The notes beneath the pieces are model-generated. The model was not told the origin of the DNA and ran no database searches. It worked only from the letters and a program-made list of their open reading frames with translations. A DNA stretch of 64,000 nt, from assembly GCA_015056495.1 (NCBI GenBank), contig SVGC01000001.1, positions 154,820 to 218,819 on the forward strand, read 5' to 3'. The translations under genes were made by a program, and so were the position numbers. Positions 17,466 through 25,786 of the stretch are shown here, in pieces (within the stretch, counting starts at the first letter, position 1; the number at the start of each line of letters is the position of its first letter). This stretch comes from Butyrivibrio sp. (GTDB lineage: Bacteria; Bacillota; Clostridia; Lachnospirales; Lachnospiraceae).

Positions 17466-18506
17466 ATGATTGATCTGATAAAAAAGTACGATGTACCTAT
17501 TTATTTTGGATTGTTTAGAAAAATAGAAGATCGTGAACTTAGGAAAAGGCTTTATATCGCCCTTGCACCAGTACTGTTCATATATGGTTTTTTTTATTTT
17601 ATCTATGAGAATACTATTGACAGATTGTTTGTTCAGCATGAACTAAAGAGTTTTATATCAAAAAAATATAAATACAATCTTGCATTTGTTGCCTGTGTGC
17701 TTAATGAAGGCAGGTATCTGGAAGAATGGATTGAGTATCACAGACTTGTGGGTGTGGATAAATTTTATATTTTTGATAATGGAAGTACAGACAATACTAA
17801 AGAAATCCTCAGAAAATATATTGATGAGGGAATTGTAGAACTTGAGTATTTCCCAGGTAAGGGAAAACAGCTGGATATGTATTATGCAGGACTTAAGAAA
17901 TGCAGAAGGAAAGCCAAGTATGTTGGATTCATTGATCTTGATGAGTTTGTAGTACCAGCTGATGAGAATAAGAACCTTGTGGAAGTGCTGGATGATCGTT
18001 TTTCACATTTTAAAAATATGGCAGCCCTGTCTATCAACTGGCTGGTTTTTGGTTCTTCAGGACACAAGCTTAGACCTGAAGGCCTTGTGATAGATAACTA
18101 TCTCAATAGAGCAGAGTATGATTCTTCAACTAACAGACTGCTTAAATTTATAGCTAATCCTCGCCTCATCAAGGGGTGTATCACAAGTCCGCATTTTGCT
18201 TATCTTAGAAATGATACATTAAAACAGCTCAACGAGAGTGGCGTTGAGATTGATTCACCTTGGAATGACTATCCAAATAATACCTATGACTACATCAGGA
18301 TCAATCATTATTATGGTAAATCTGAGGAAGACTGCAAAGCCAAGTTTAACAGAGGAAATGTGAGTCGGCCTGATTATATTAAGAGAAAATGGGATCAGTT
18401 TGTCTTATATGACAGGAATGAAGTGCATGATGAGAGGATGCTTGTGTACAGTGATAGAATCAAGCAAGCAATAGAGGGGTATGGAGTTAATGAAAAAATC
18501 GTATGA
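17466..18506 (+). CDS. Glycosyltransferase family 92-type protein
   Basis: A 346-residue GT-A fold protein of the GT92/DUF23-like type. After a short N-terminal region with one hydrophobic segment (about 32-47), FVACVLNEGRYLEEWIEYHR, YIFDNGSTDNT and VGFIDLDEFVVP (metal site) appear in order, matching this family closely. Related enzymes add galactose or other hexoses; the substrate here is unknown. The hydrophobic segment suggests membrane association. AGGGGA precedes the ATG at 17466. The gene end overlaps the pyruvyl transferase start. Confidence 0.87.
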   Translation: MIDLIKKYDVPIYFGLFRKIEDRELRKRLYIALAPVLFIYGFFYFIYENTIDRLFVQHELKSFISKKYKYNLAFVACVLNEGRYLEEWIEYHRLVGVDKFYIFDNGSTDNTKEILRKYIDEGIVELEYFPGKGKQLDMYYAGLKKCRRKAKYVGFIDLDEFVVPADENKNLVEVLDDRFSHFKNMAALSINWLVFGSSGHKLRPEGLVIDNYLNRAEYDSSTNRLLKFIANPRLIKGCITSPHFAYLRNDTLKQLNESGVEIDSPWNDYPNNTYDYIRINHYYGKSEEDCKAKFNRGNVSRPDYIKRKWDQFVLYDRNEVHDERMLVYSDRIKQAIEGYGVNEKIV

Positions 18507-19653
18507 AATTTCCTTGATTGGATTAGAGATAGGAAATGAAAATATGGGGTGCGTTGCTCTTTCATATGCTTTTTTGAATCTGTTGCGGCAGGTTGGTGAG
18601 GAATTGGATATCACTATGAATATAACTGCTATCAGCTATGATGATAAAAAATTTGAAGGCGATGATGTTATCAAAAGTTATGAGGTCATAAGAGTTCATC
18701 CGAAGCAGATTTCTTTTTGGAAGAGTCTTAAAGATAATTTTAAAAATGCAGATATTATTTTTGATTTTACTCTGGGAGATAGTTTCTCTGACATCTATGG
18801 TTCAGAGAGATATATCAAGACAAATCTTCTGAAAGCAGCGGCTATAAAGTATAATTCAAGGTTTATACTTGGTCCTCAGACCTATGGCCCTTATACAAGA
18901 GGATGGGCCAGAAGTTGGGCTTCAAAGATAATAGGCAAGAGTTACAAAGTTTATTCTAGAGATGAAGCTTCTGCTGTAGTACTTGAAAAGATGGGTAATA
19001 GGGATGTGACTGTAGTTACAGATATAGCATTTGCTCTTCCGTATGATAAAAAAGATATCCAATGCGGGGATAAGATAAAAGTTGCGATCAATCCATCAGG
19101 ATTATTGTGGCGTGGTGGTTATACCGGAGATAATCAGTTCGGGCTGTCGATAGATTATCAGGATTATTGCAAAGGTATAGTTGAGAGCCTGCTAAATAGA
19201 GGTGATGTAGAGATTTATCTACTACCTCATGTAGGAACATCAGATGGGAATATGGAAAATGATCGTGAAGCATGCAAAAGGCTTCATGAATTATATCCAG
19301 CTACCCATGTAATTGACGATATTAATTCTCCTATGTTAGCCAAAGATTATATAGCAGCCATGGATGTACTGGTAGCAGCCAGAATGCATGCTACGGTTGG
19401 TGGAGTGTCTGCCGGAGTTGCTACTATTCCTGTGGCTTATAGCAGAAAATTCAAAGGCTTATTTGATAATATAGGTTATGAATATGTCCTTGATGTAAAA
19501 AAACTCAGCACTAAAGAAGCTATAGATCAGACCCTTGAATGGATCAGTGATTATAAGAATCTTCAGAAAGCTGCTGTACTTGCCGGCGAATCTGCGTCTG
19601 GTAAGCTGGACAGTTTTAAAAAAGATCTTATCAAAATTTTTAAGGCAATATGA
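18490..19653 (+). CDS. Polysaccharide pyruvyl transferase family protein
   Basis: A 387-residue protein of the CsaB/WcaK type that adds pyruvate ketals (or related groups) to glycans. The pattern is GNENMGCVALSYAF at the start, IILGPQTYGP-like FILGPQTYGPY near 120, YSRDEASAVVLEKMG, a VAINPSGLLWRGGYTGD strand and VAARMHATVGGVSAGVATIPVAYSRKF near the C-terminus (H-A...G.P). The ATG at 18490 is preferred because GGAG lies upstream at a workable distance; the ATG at 18481 is only two bases after AGAGGGG. It overlaps the GT92 gene. The FrhB-like protein that follows is a common partner of pyruvyl transferases in glycan loci. Confidence 0.85.
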   Translation: MKKSYEISLIGLEIGNENMGCVALSYAFLNLLRQVGEELDITMNITAISYDDKKFEGDDVIKSYEVIRVHPKQISFWKSLKDNFKNADIIFDFTLGDSFSDIYGSERYIKTNLLKAAAIKYNSRFILGPQTYGPYTRGWARSWASKIIGKSYKVYSRDEASAVVLEKMGNRDVTVVTDIAFALPYDKKDIQCGDKIKVAINPSGLLWRGGYTGDNQFGLSIDYQDYCKGIVESLLNRGDVEIYLLPHVGTSDGNMENDREACKRLHELYPATHVIDDINSPMLAKDYIAAMDVLVAARMHATVGGVSAGVATIPVAYSRKFKGLFDNIGYEYVLDVKKLSTKEAIDQTLEWISDYKNLQKAAVLAGESASGKLDSFKKDLIKIFKAI

Positions 19654-19654
19654 T

Positions 19655-20830
19655 ATGAAAAATAATAAATATGTTGAGTACTGCAGTGCCTGCGGACTAT
19701 GTCAGGCCAAAGGATATGCTGACTTTTCATATAAAAAAGGTTTCCTGACTCCGAACATTAAAACTGATGACTTTGGATTTTTTGATAAGGTATGTCCCGT
19801 ATCAGGAACTGCTTATAAGATTCAGGGAGAGTGGGGAGGCTATAACAGCGTATATTTAGGATATTCAACTGATCCTGATGTAAGGCTTAAGGCTTCCAGT
19901 GGAGGAGTTATTACGGCAATTTCTACATATCTTCTTGAAGAAAAAAAAGTAGATGGGATTATCCATTCAGGAAAAGATGATGAAAAGCCATGGCGTACGA
20001 AAACTTATTGCAGCACGACTATAGAAGAGATAAATAAAAGATGCGGATCCAGATATTCACAATCAATGCCTCTGGCAGATATTTTTAATCTGACTAGCAA
20101 AGATAAAAAGTATGCCTATATCGGTAAGCCTTGTGATGTCCTGGCTCTTACTAATTATTTTAATATTGATCCGGAGTTTAGAAAGAGGTTTGTCTGTACA
20201 ATATCTTTTTTCTGTGCAGGTGCTCCAAGTGAAAAAGCACAAATGGAGCTTCTTGAAGAACTAAAGTGTAGTCCTGATGATTGCGCAGATCTTAGGTACA
20301 GAGGAAATGGCTGGCCAGGATATGCCACCGCTATATCTAAAAACGGGAAAGAGACTCAGATGACTTACAACGAGTCCTGGGGCAGGATACTTGGACGGGA
20401 TATCAGAAAATCCTGTAAGTTCTGTATGAATGGAACCGGTGAGCCTGCTGATATATCCTGTGGTGATGCATGGTATCTAAATGATGATGGTACACCGGAT
20501 TTTACCGAAGGAACAGGTAGAAACATAGTATTTGGTAGATCTCTTGTAGGAGCTGATATATTGCGTAACGCTATGGAAGCAGGCTATGTGGATCTAAGTG
20601 ATTATTCCGGTGAGATTTCTGAGTTTAAGAAAGCGCAGAAGTTTCAGTATGAGCGAAAAGCTACTATGCTAGAGAAGTGTCTTGCAATGCTGATTATGTT
20701 TAAAAAGACGCCTTCCTATAAATATTGCGATCTGTGCAGGGTTTCAAGAAGTTCTACAGGCATCAGTTTTAAGCGCAGATGTAATATTTTTCTAGGAACG
20801 ATAAAGCGAATAGTTAAAGGAAAAATCTGA
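19655..20830 (+). CDS. FrhB/FdhB-type coenzyme F420 hydrogenase beta-subunit-like protein
   Basis: A 391-residue iron-sulfur/flavin protein. The N-terminus has a short cysteine motif (YCSACGLCQ), then ASSGGVITAISTYLL, KKYAYIGKPCDVLAL and TISFFCAGAPS, with further cysteines in SCKFCMNGTGEPADISCGDAW: the pattern of the FrhB_FdhB N and C domains. In anaerobic Firmicutes without F420 these proteins occur in surface glycan loci directly after a pyruvyl transferase, as here, but their substrate is undefined. A much longer open frame starts inside the previous gene; the ATG at 19655, overlapping no coding bases and preceded by AAGG, is the natural start because family homology begins there. Confidence 0.85.
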   Translation: MKNNKYVEYCSACGLCQAKGYADFSYKKGFLTPNIKTDDFGFFDKVCPVSGTAYKIQGEWGGYNSVYLGYSTDPDVRLKASSGGVITAISTYLLEEKKVDGIIHSGKDDEKPWRTKTYCSTTIEEINKRCGSRYSQSMPLADIFNLTSKDKKYAYIGKPCDVLALTNYFNIDPEFRKRFVCTISFFCAGAPSEKAQMELLEELKCSPDDCADLRYRGNGWPGYATAISKNGKETQMTYNESWGRILGRDIRKSCKFCMNGTGEPADISCGDAWYLNDDGTPDFTEGTGRNIVFGRSLVGADILRNAMEAGYVDLSDYSGEISEFKKAQKFQYERKATMLEKCLAMLIMFKKTPSYKYCDLCRVSRSSTGISFKRRCNIFLGTIKRIVKGKI

Positions 20831-20919
20831 GTAAGGATAACGTTTGTAGTTTGTGAAAGATGTTAGCGAAAGGTAACAGAAAAACTATAAAAAACCTAGT
20901 AAAAAACTATAGATTTTCC

Positions 20920-20948
20920 TTGTTTTTACAAGGTTTATATTGTAAAAT
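20920..20948 (+). promoter_or_regulatory. Promoter upstream of the PqqD-like gene
   Basis: TTGTTT (20920-20925), a 17-bp spacer and TAAAAT (20943-20948) lie 35 bases before the ATG of the PqqD gene, in a 153-bp gap after the glycan genes. The RiPP genes from here on may therefore be transcribed independently of the glycan operon. Confidence 0.6.
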
Positions 20949-20983
20949 TCTTCTAGCAAAATTGTTATTTTAAGGGGTTTGTT

Positions 20984-21262
20984 ATGGGTATTAATAGGGA
21001 TTCAAAAGTTGTTATCGGAAAAACTGTAAGTACATCAGAAATTGATAACGAAAAGGTCATGGTTGATTTTGAAACAGGTAAATATTTCATGATCAAGGGA
21101 GTTGGAAATGATATTTGGGAGAGAGTTCAGGCTGAAACATCAGTAGATGATCTTATAGCTTCTCTTTTATCAGAATATGAAATAGATGAACCAACATGCG
21201 AAAAGCAGGTCATAGCTTTTCTTGATAAGCTTAATGAATATGGATTTTTAAAAGTGGTATGA
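20984..21262 (+). CDS. PqqD-family RiPP recognition protein (lasso B1-like)
   Basis: A 92-residue protein with the PqqD/RRE fold pattern: VMVDFETGKYFMIKGVGNDIWERV followed by two predicted helices and LDKLNEYGFLKVV. PqqD-like B1 proteins bind the leader of a precursor peptide and deliver it to the B2 protease and the cyclase. Length fits a stand-alone B1. Aggggt-type ribosome binding site (AAGGGG) precedes the ATG. It is 63 bases upstream of a HPr-kinase-like gene and in the same region as two precursor genes whose leaders carry a WxxP motif comparable to the YxxP motif recognised by lasso B1 proteins. In glycan loci of Proteobacteria a similar PqqD-kinase pair exists, so family membership is firm but the lasso role is inferred. 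Confidence 0.88.
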   Translation: MGINRDSKVVIGKTVSTSEIDNEKVMVDFETGKYFMIKGVGNDIWERVQAETSVDDLIASLLSEYEIDEPTCEKQVIAFLDKLNEYGFLKVV

Positions 21263-21265
21263 AAG

Positions 21266-21300
21266 TGAGTCAAAGGGGACGTATCAGATTGACTCATTTT
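21266..21300. repeat. REP-like hairpin, TGAGTCA type (copy A)
   Basis: TGAGTCA (21266-21272) pairs with TGACTCA (21290-21296) around a 17-base loop containing GGGGACGTATCA, followed by TTTT. The same arrangement, with the same loop length, occurs twice at 58751-58830. Located between the PqqD and kinase genes, it could also act as a weak terminator or attenuator. Confidence 0.75.
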
Positions 21301-21325
21301 GTCTCATTTGTTGAAAAAGAGGATT

Positions 21326-22219
21326 ATGTACAGATATTATGCATATGGTCTCAAGATCATTTCTGATACTGCTTTTGAACAGTTTGTCAGAAATGATTTT
21401 GAGGGTGAGGCAGATTTACAGATACACCACTATGTTGAAGATGGTGTAAAGAAAATACTAAAAAATGATAATCAGGTCTGCGTAAGAGGAAAGGATATCT
21501 TCTTTAGAAATTATGCTGGGCTCTTTGAAGCAAGGCTTGGTGATGAGATTTTTTTTGAAGAGCATGAAGGCGTTAACGAAGCAGTAGCAAAAGAATTTGT
21601 CATGGGTAATGTCATGGCATTACTTTTTTTAGAGAGAGGGTTAAATGTCATTCATGGAGCAGCAGTCAGATATAGGGATAAGACCATTATAATATCTGGC
21701 AATAGTGGTGCGGGCAAATCTACTGTTACTACAGAGTTTATACGACGCGGAGCAAAACTTATAACAGATGATCAGGCAGTTATAAGCTTTGAAAATGGCG
21801 AACCTGTTATTATCCCAGGTTATCCTTCTCAGAAATTGTGTGAGGATGCTGCCAGGAGAAATGAAATTGATATTGACGAACTAATCAAAGTTGATGATAC
21901 CAAGAATAAATATGCTATTTCAAGAATGGATAGTTTTTATCCGGAGATATCAAGGATTGATGCAGCCTTTTTTATCAGCAGACATGAGGAAGGTGAGAAT
22001 CTGGTTGCAGGGCAGGTGACAGGAGCCAGAAAGGCAGATGTGATCACCAAAAATCTTTTCTTAAAGCCATTCTTTACAACGACAATGCCTATTCCACCTA
22101 AGATGATGATGGATTGTATTACTCTTGCAGGCAAGATTGTAGTGTACGAGGTTTCAAGGAAATCTAATGCTCAAACATTGGATGGTATTATAGATTATAT
22201 AGACAGTACGTTAGGATAA
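21326..22219 (+). CDS. HPr-kinase-like protein, RiPP tailoring kinase K1
   Basis: A 297-residue protein related to the C-terminal catalytic domain of HPr kinase/phosphorylase. It has His110 in VIHGAAV, a P-loop GNSGAGKST (125-133), the acidic pair in LITDDQAVI (Asp148, Asp149) and PGYPSQKLCEDAARR, typical of kinases that accompany PqqD and lasso genes. True HprK has an N-terminal domain and regulates sugar uptake through HPr Ser46; this protein lacks that context. In the paeninodin pathway the homologue phosphorylates the C-terminal serine of the precursor. The ATG at 21326 follows AAGAGG; the upstream in-frame extension overlaps the REP-like hairpin. It ends 148 bases before precursor 1. Confidence 0.86.
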   Translation: MYRYYAYGLKIISDTAFEQFVRNDFEGEADLQIHHYVEDGVKKILKNDNQVCVRGKDIFFRNYAGLFEARLGDEIFFEEHEGVNEAVAKEFVMGNVMALLFLERGLNVIHGAAVRYRDKTIIISGNSGAGKSTVTTEFIRRGAKLITDDQAVISFENGEPVIIPGYPSQKLCEDAARRNEIDIDELIKVDDTKNKYAISRMDSFYPEISRIDAAFFISRHEEGENLVAGQVTGARKADVITKNLFLKPFFTTTMPIPPKMMMDCITLAGKIVVYEVSRKSNAQTLDGIIDYIDSTLG

Positions 22220-22273
22220 ATCATTCACTTGATTATCCATATGCGTTGTCTGAATAGAGCGTTTTTTTAATTC

Positions 22274-22302
22274 TTACAATTGTGTTAGATTGCTTTTATG
22301 AA
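22274..22302 (+). promoter_or_regulatory. Candidate promoter of precursor gene 1
   Basis: TTACAA (22274-22279), a 17-bp spacer and TATGAA (22297-22302) lie 65 bases before the precursor ATG. Together with the terminator at 22556 this would give a short, separately expressed mRNA. Confidence 0.4.
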
Positions 22303-22367
22303 GTGATGATAGATGCTAGTATTCTTCTTGTAGTATATTAGATATATTTGAAAAGGAGAATAGAGCT

Positions 22368-22508
22368 ATGAAGAAGTGGACAACTCCAGAAGTTACAGAA
22401 CTTGAGATTTCTGAGACAGCTCAGGGTAAGAAGATTAAGCCAACATTTGATGCCGTCAGAGTTGATGAAAAAAATAATTTATGGGTTAGTTTCCCAAGTG
22501 GAGAATGA
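22368..22508 (+). CDS. RiPP (lasso-type) precursor peptide 1
   Basis: A 46-residue peptide with a strong ribosome binding site (AAGGAG, 9 bases before ATG). The first 18 residues, MKKWTTPEVTELEISETA, match the leader of the peptide at 25787 at 12 positions: W4, P7, E8, V9, E11, L12, I14, E16, T17 and A18 plus M1 and K2. W-xx-P resembles the YxxP recognition motif and T17 resembles the conserved penultimate leader Thr of lasso precursors. The remaining 28 residues (from Q19) include GKKIKPTFD and end in SFPSGE. If the core starts at G20, D28 is residue 9, fitting a nine-member lasso ring; if cleavage follows A18, the Asp is at 10, which does not fit known rings. It is monocistronic by terminator position. 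Confidence 0.8.
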   Translation: MKKWTTPEVTELEISETAQGKKIKPTFDAVRVDEKNNLWVSFPSGE

Positions 22509-22555
22509 TAAATCTTTGAATGTATCTAATGGAGATCTCTTATTATTTGTTAAGG

Positions 22556-22585
22556 TGATGCCTGTCAATAGGCATCATTTTTTTT
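22556..22585 (+). terminator. Strong intrinsic terminator after precursor 1
   Basis: TGATGCCT (22556-22563) and AGGCATCA (22570-22577) form a perfect 8-bp stem with a six-base loop, followed by eight T. It lies 47 bases after the precursor stop and shields the following GT2 gene. Confidence 0.9.
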
Positions 22586-22606
22586 GAAGTGAAAAGTGGG
22601 GACGAG

Positions 22607-23575
22607 ATGAATAAACTGATAAGTGTGATCATTCCTGTATATAATACAGAAAAATATGTAGAAAAGGCTTTATCATCAGTAATTGAACAGACATACAAAA
22701 ATCTTGAGATAATTGTTATTGATGATAAATCTACAGATGATTCACCAAGAATCATAGATGAGATAGCTGCGAAGGACAGCAGAGTACGAGTTTATCATAG
22801 CGCTGAAAATGTGGGACATTCTCTGGCGAGAAACAAAGGGCTGGAATTGGCTCAGGGCGACTATATTGGCTTTGTGGATTCTGATGATTATATTCACCCG
22901 CAGTTATATGAGAGACTATTATCGATAATGGAAGAAAATGATACTGATATTGCCATTTGTCGTAATATTGCTTTCAAGGATGAAAAAGAATTACCTGACT
23001 TTAAAGAAGCATTGACCGGAAAAGCAAAAGTTGAGACCAGAAGTCAGTATATGGAACACTTTATGGATCCTTTTACCGGTCCTGTTTCTTGGGTTGGAAC
23101 TAAGCTGTATAAGGCTGAACTTTTTGAGAATACTAGGTTTAAAGATTTTTTTGGCGAAGATCTTGTTATTAATGCTGAGATGGCATTGAAAGTTAAAAAG
23201 GTAGTATGGACTGAAGATAAGCTATATGCATACAGAGTCAGAACTGGTAGTACAACAGCAGCATGGACAAAAGATCTCTCGGTTCCATCCGCCCTTTCAT
23301 ATCTTGCAGCAATGGATGTATTAAAAGATGAAGATGAGCAGTATACCAACAGACTGACAATTTATACAATAGGCAAGTTGGCCAATTTATATGCCAACTG
23401 TAATAATGATTATGGTAAAGAGGCCGCATCCAAGGTATATGAAATATTTGCAAGAGAATATGATAATCAGAGAGCAGCACTCTCTAAGGCAGGCGCCAGA
23501 GATACCTTTAAACTCTTCATTGCAAGAAGACTCCCGGCTGTCTACTGTAGACTTGCAACACGTATAACTGTATGA
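22607..23575 (+). CDS. Glycosyltransferase family 2 next to the RiPP precursor
   Basis: A 322-residue GT2 with LISVIIPVYNTEKYVEKALS, IVIDDKSTDDS, NVGHSLARNKGLELAQGDY and GFVDSDDYIHP (DxD site). The ATG at 22607 follows GTGGGGACGAG; a GTG six codons upstream is disfavoured because the ribosome binding site would fall inside. It is isolated between the precursor terminator and the convergent cyclase gene, away from the main glycosyltransferase operons, so it could either glycosylate the peptide or belong to the glycan pathway. Sequence alone does not distinguish these. Related to the GT2 at 9711. Confidence 0.87.
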   Translation: MNKLISVIIPVYNTEKYVEKALSSVIEQTYKNLEIIVIDDKSTDDSPRIIDEIAAKDSRVRVYHSAENVGHSLARNKGLELAQGDYIGFVDSDDYIHPQLYERLLSIMEENDTDIAICRNIAFKDEKELPDFKEALTGKAKVETRSQYMEHFMDPFTGPVSWVGTKLYKAELFENTRFKDFFGEDLVINAEMALKVKKVVWTEDKLYAYRVRTGSTTAAWTKDLSVPSALSYLAAMDVLKDEDEQYTNRLTIYTIGKLANLYANCNNDYGKEAASKVYEIFAREYDNQRAALSKAGARDTFKLFIARRLPAVYCRLATRITV

Positions 23576-23600
23576 GCTGTGTTTGTTTGTGAGTCATTTT

Positions 23601-25535
23601 TTATTTCAGCAAAAACAGCAATAAAGATAACTGATTTAATGATTGAATATCTTGTAGTCTGTCATCGGGATCGAATTTCAAATCCTGAGTATTTATATAT
23701 TTATCCAGAAGTTGCCTGTTTGCTTCAAATATTGAAGAGTAGTCCATATAGTTCTTTCTTAGTCTGTAGACAAAGTCGGCGCTTTGGATACCGCGGTTGT
23801 ATATCTGACGGATGATGTGTTTGGGGACTATGTTTTTCATATAATCTGTTATTAATCGTCTTTCATATTTTCCATCACAAAAGCATCTGATTGGCATAGC
23901 CATGCAGAGTTCTATCATGCGCTTATCTCTGGTAGGATCTCTTGATATGATGCCGTAGCACAGTTCAAATATAGCATTGGCATAGGATACCTGCTGAAAA
24001 CTATTTGGAAAAAATATACTTCTTCTTCTCTGGATTTCAGAAAAAATCCTATCGCTTCCCATGTATTTGGCATTATCTAAATATACGTTTTTTAGAGAGT
24101 ACTTTTTAATAAGGTCTTCTCTTGTAAGGCAGTCATCTAATGATACCGTTGGATGGATATACTCAGATAGATTTGATAGTACGTCTTGCAAAAAAAGTTT
24201 TCTATTAATCTTAAAACTATGTGAAAAATCCCTATACTGCCTGATCATTGTCATAAAATGTAATGCCTTGAATTCATACCATAGCCTTGTTATAAGACCT
24301 CCTGATGAGACTGTGCAGTTGCCGTGTTGGCCTGCAAGCAGGAGCTTACACCCATCAGCGGCGGCAGTTTTATATATTTCATCCATCCATACTGCATTTA
24401 CAGAGTATTTGATAGGTGAGCAGAAAAGGTTTACAAAGCGCTGCATTTCAGTGAGAGCACTCTTTCCTTCGCAGGAGATATATTTCGGTACTATATTGCC
24501 AAAAGCTTTGCAGAATTTTTCTACAGGTTCTTTTTCATTTGCAAGTCTGCCGTTGTTTTCTGGTGTGTAGTCACTTAAAGGCACTGAGGTGTATGTGTGC
24601 AGCTCTTCGCCGGTCTCTTGCAATCTGATTGCAGCAAGGGATGCAACGGAACTTGAATCCAGACCACTACTTAAGAAAGAGCCTTTTTTGCCATATACTC
24701 GCAGAGTATCTGTAACACATTTGGTATAGGTCTCCAGGAATAGTTTTTTGTAGTCACTGTCATTTGGCAGATTTAGAGGTTCTACATCCCTTATAGGATC
24801 CCAGTAGGAGATTGTTGTGTAAGAGACTGTTTTATCTTCGTTGAGAGTGACTTTAAGATATTGACCTGCCAGAAGCTGATATACGCCCTCGTAGGGAGAC
24901 AGCCCCGGAAATACTACCATATCAGCTGATAGATTGGATTCGCAGGCAGCTATATATTTTTCAGATACTTCAATTGAATGGTCTGTAGCTTCTAATACGG
25001 GTTTTATCAGGGTAGAAAAAATTAGTTGATCATCCTTGATATAATAGTGGATACACCTGTCGCCACAGTGGTCCACAAACAGATAGAATTCATTGTTGTC
25101 ATAGTCATAGATTGCAAAAGCAAATACACCTAAAAGATGATCACATAAGCTTATTCCCCATTTAAGATAGGCTAGGTAGATAAGCATACCATCAGGGGTA
25201 TCCCCGGTTGGAATCATTGATGTGCTAACAGATGTTGCGGAATCAGATATTTGAAATGCCAGTCCGCTTGAAAGTTCCCGGATAAGTTCATCTCTGTTAT
25301 CCAGATATGCATCCGCCGTAAAGAGATTATGATTGACCTCATCATAATAGGGAAGAATTTCTTTCTCAGATTCTTTTGTAATAAACTGAATGCCGGCACC
25401 CATGTAAGCATTGTCGTGACATGAACCTTCCATGCGGTCTATCTTAAAAACAGAATATGCTTTTTCAAATTTGTTGCATATATCTTTTGATATATTATCT
25501 ATATTAAAGTCAATAACTCCCCAGATAGCTGACAT
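23601..25535 (-). CDS. Asparagine-synthetase-like lasso macrolactam cyclase (C protein)
   Basis: A 644-residue AsnB-fold protein. The N-terminal Ntn-hydrolase-like half keeps landmarks such as YLDNRDEL (77-84) and LLGVFAFAIYD, but the sequence begins M-S-A-I, so the glutaminase Cys2 is Ser and glutamine cannot be the ammonia source. The C-terminal synthetase half has the ATP PP-loop SSGLDSSS (289-296), needed for adenylation. Loss of Cys2 with an intact PP-loop is the pattern of lasso cyclases, which activate an Asp/Glu side chain for ring closure by the core N-terminus. AGAGG precedes the ATG. It is transcribed convergently to the GT2 gene and divergently from precursor 2. An alternative is the amidotransferase-like proteins of glycan loci. 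Confidence 0.85.
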   Translation of the reverse strand: MSAIWGVIDFNIDNISKDICNKFEKAYSVFKIDRMEGSCHDNAYMGAGIQFITKESEKEILPYYDEVNHNLFTADAYLDNRDELIRELSSGLAFQISDSATSVSTSMIPTGDTPDGMLIYLAYLKWGISLCDHLLGVFAFAIYDYDNNEFYLFVDHCGDRCIHYYIKDDQLIFSTLIKPVLEATDHSIEVSEKYIAACESNLSADMVVFPGLSPYEGVYQLLAGQYLKVTLNEDKTVSYTTISYWDPIRDVEPLNLPNDSDYKKLFLETYTKCVTDTLRVYGKKGSFLSSGLDSSSVASLAAIRLQETGEELHTYTSVPLSDYTPENNGRLANEKEPVEKFCKAFGNIVPKYISCEGKSALTEMQRFVNLFCSPIKYSVNAVWMDEIYKTAAADGCKLLLAGQHGNCTVSSGGLITRLWYEFKALHFMTMIRQYRDFSHSFKINRKLFLQDVLSNLSEYIHPTVSLDDCLTREDLIKKYSLKNVYLDNAKYMGSDRIFSEIQRRRSIFFPNSFQQVSYANAIFELCYGIISRDPTRDKRMIELCMAMPIRCFCDGKYERRLITDYMKNIVPKHIIRQIYNRGIQSADFVYRLRKNYMDYSSIFEANRQLLDKYINTQDLKFDPDDRLQDIQSLNQLSLLLFLLK

Positions 25536-25576
25536 AAAAATACCTCTGTTACTTGTTTTGAATAAATACTCTACTA

Positions 25577-25605
25577 ATGATATCCAACCAAAATTCCATT
25601 TTCAA
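25577..25605 (-). promoter_or_regulatory. Promoter of the cyclase gene
   Basis: On the minus strand TTGAAA (25605-25600), a 17-bp spacer and TATCAT (25582-25577) lie about 42 bases upstream of the cyclase ATG. Both boxes match the sigma-A consensus well. Confidence 0.65.
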
Positions 25606-25786
25606 TAGAGTACAAAAATAAGATTGTTACAATTTTGATAGAATTCTTTTCCGAATAAATGCTGTATGTTAATTTAGACTAAGCCCTAATTTTCGCTGAT
25701 TTAGTTTGAAAATTGCAAAAGAAATGCATTTTATTTGGGGAAATGAAAAAAGGGGCAAAAGCATAGAAAAAGTGGAGGAAAATGTA

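Noticed and set aside
20911-20936. CCTTG/CAAGG hairpin as a terminator after the FrhB-like gene
   Set aside because: The stem is five pairs and no T-run follows; the same bases form a better -35 region.
21326-22219. HPr-kinase-like protein as the true catabolite regulator HprK
   Set aside because: The usual HprK N-terminal domain and gene context are missing, two copies occur beside PqqD and precursor genes, and ptsH is 30 kb away.
22597-22606. GGGGACG sequence before the GT2 gene as another REP-like copy
   Set aside because: No flanking stem is present; it is better explained as the ribosome binding site region.
23588-23603. GTGAGTCATTTTTT at the cyclase 3' end as a REP-like element
   Set aside because: Only one arm is present; there is no complementary TGACTCA or GGGGACG loop nearby.
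24061-24570. 169-codon open frame on the plus strand
   Set aside because: It is fully antisense to the cyclase gene, has no ribosome binding site or recognisable domain, and the opposite strand encodes a clear AsnB-fold protein.
25706-25786. 27-codon in-frame extension of precursor 2
   Set aside because: No ribosome binding site at its start, while GGAGG precedes the internal ATG and the leader aligned with precursor 1 starts exactly there.
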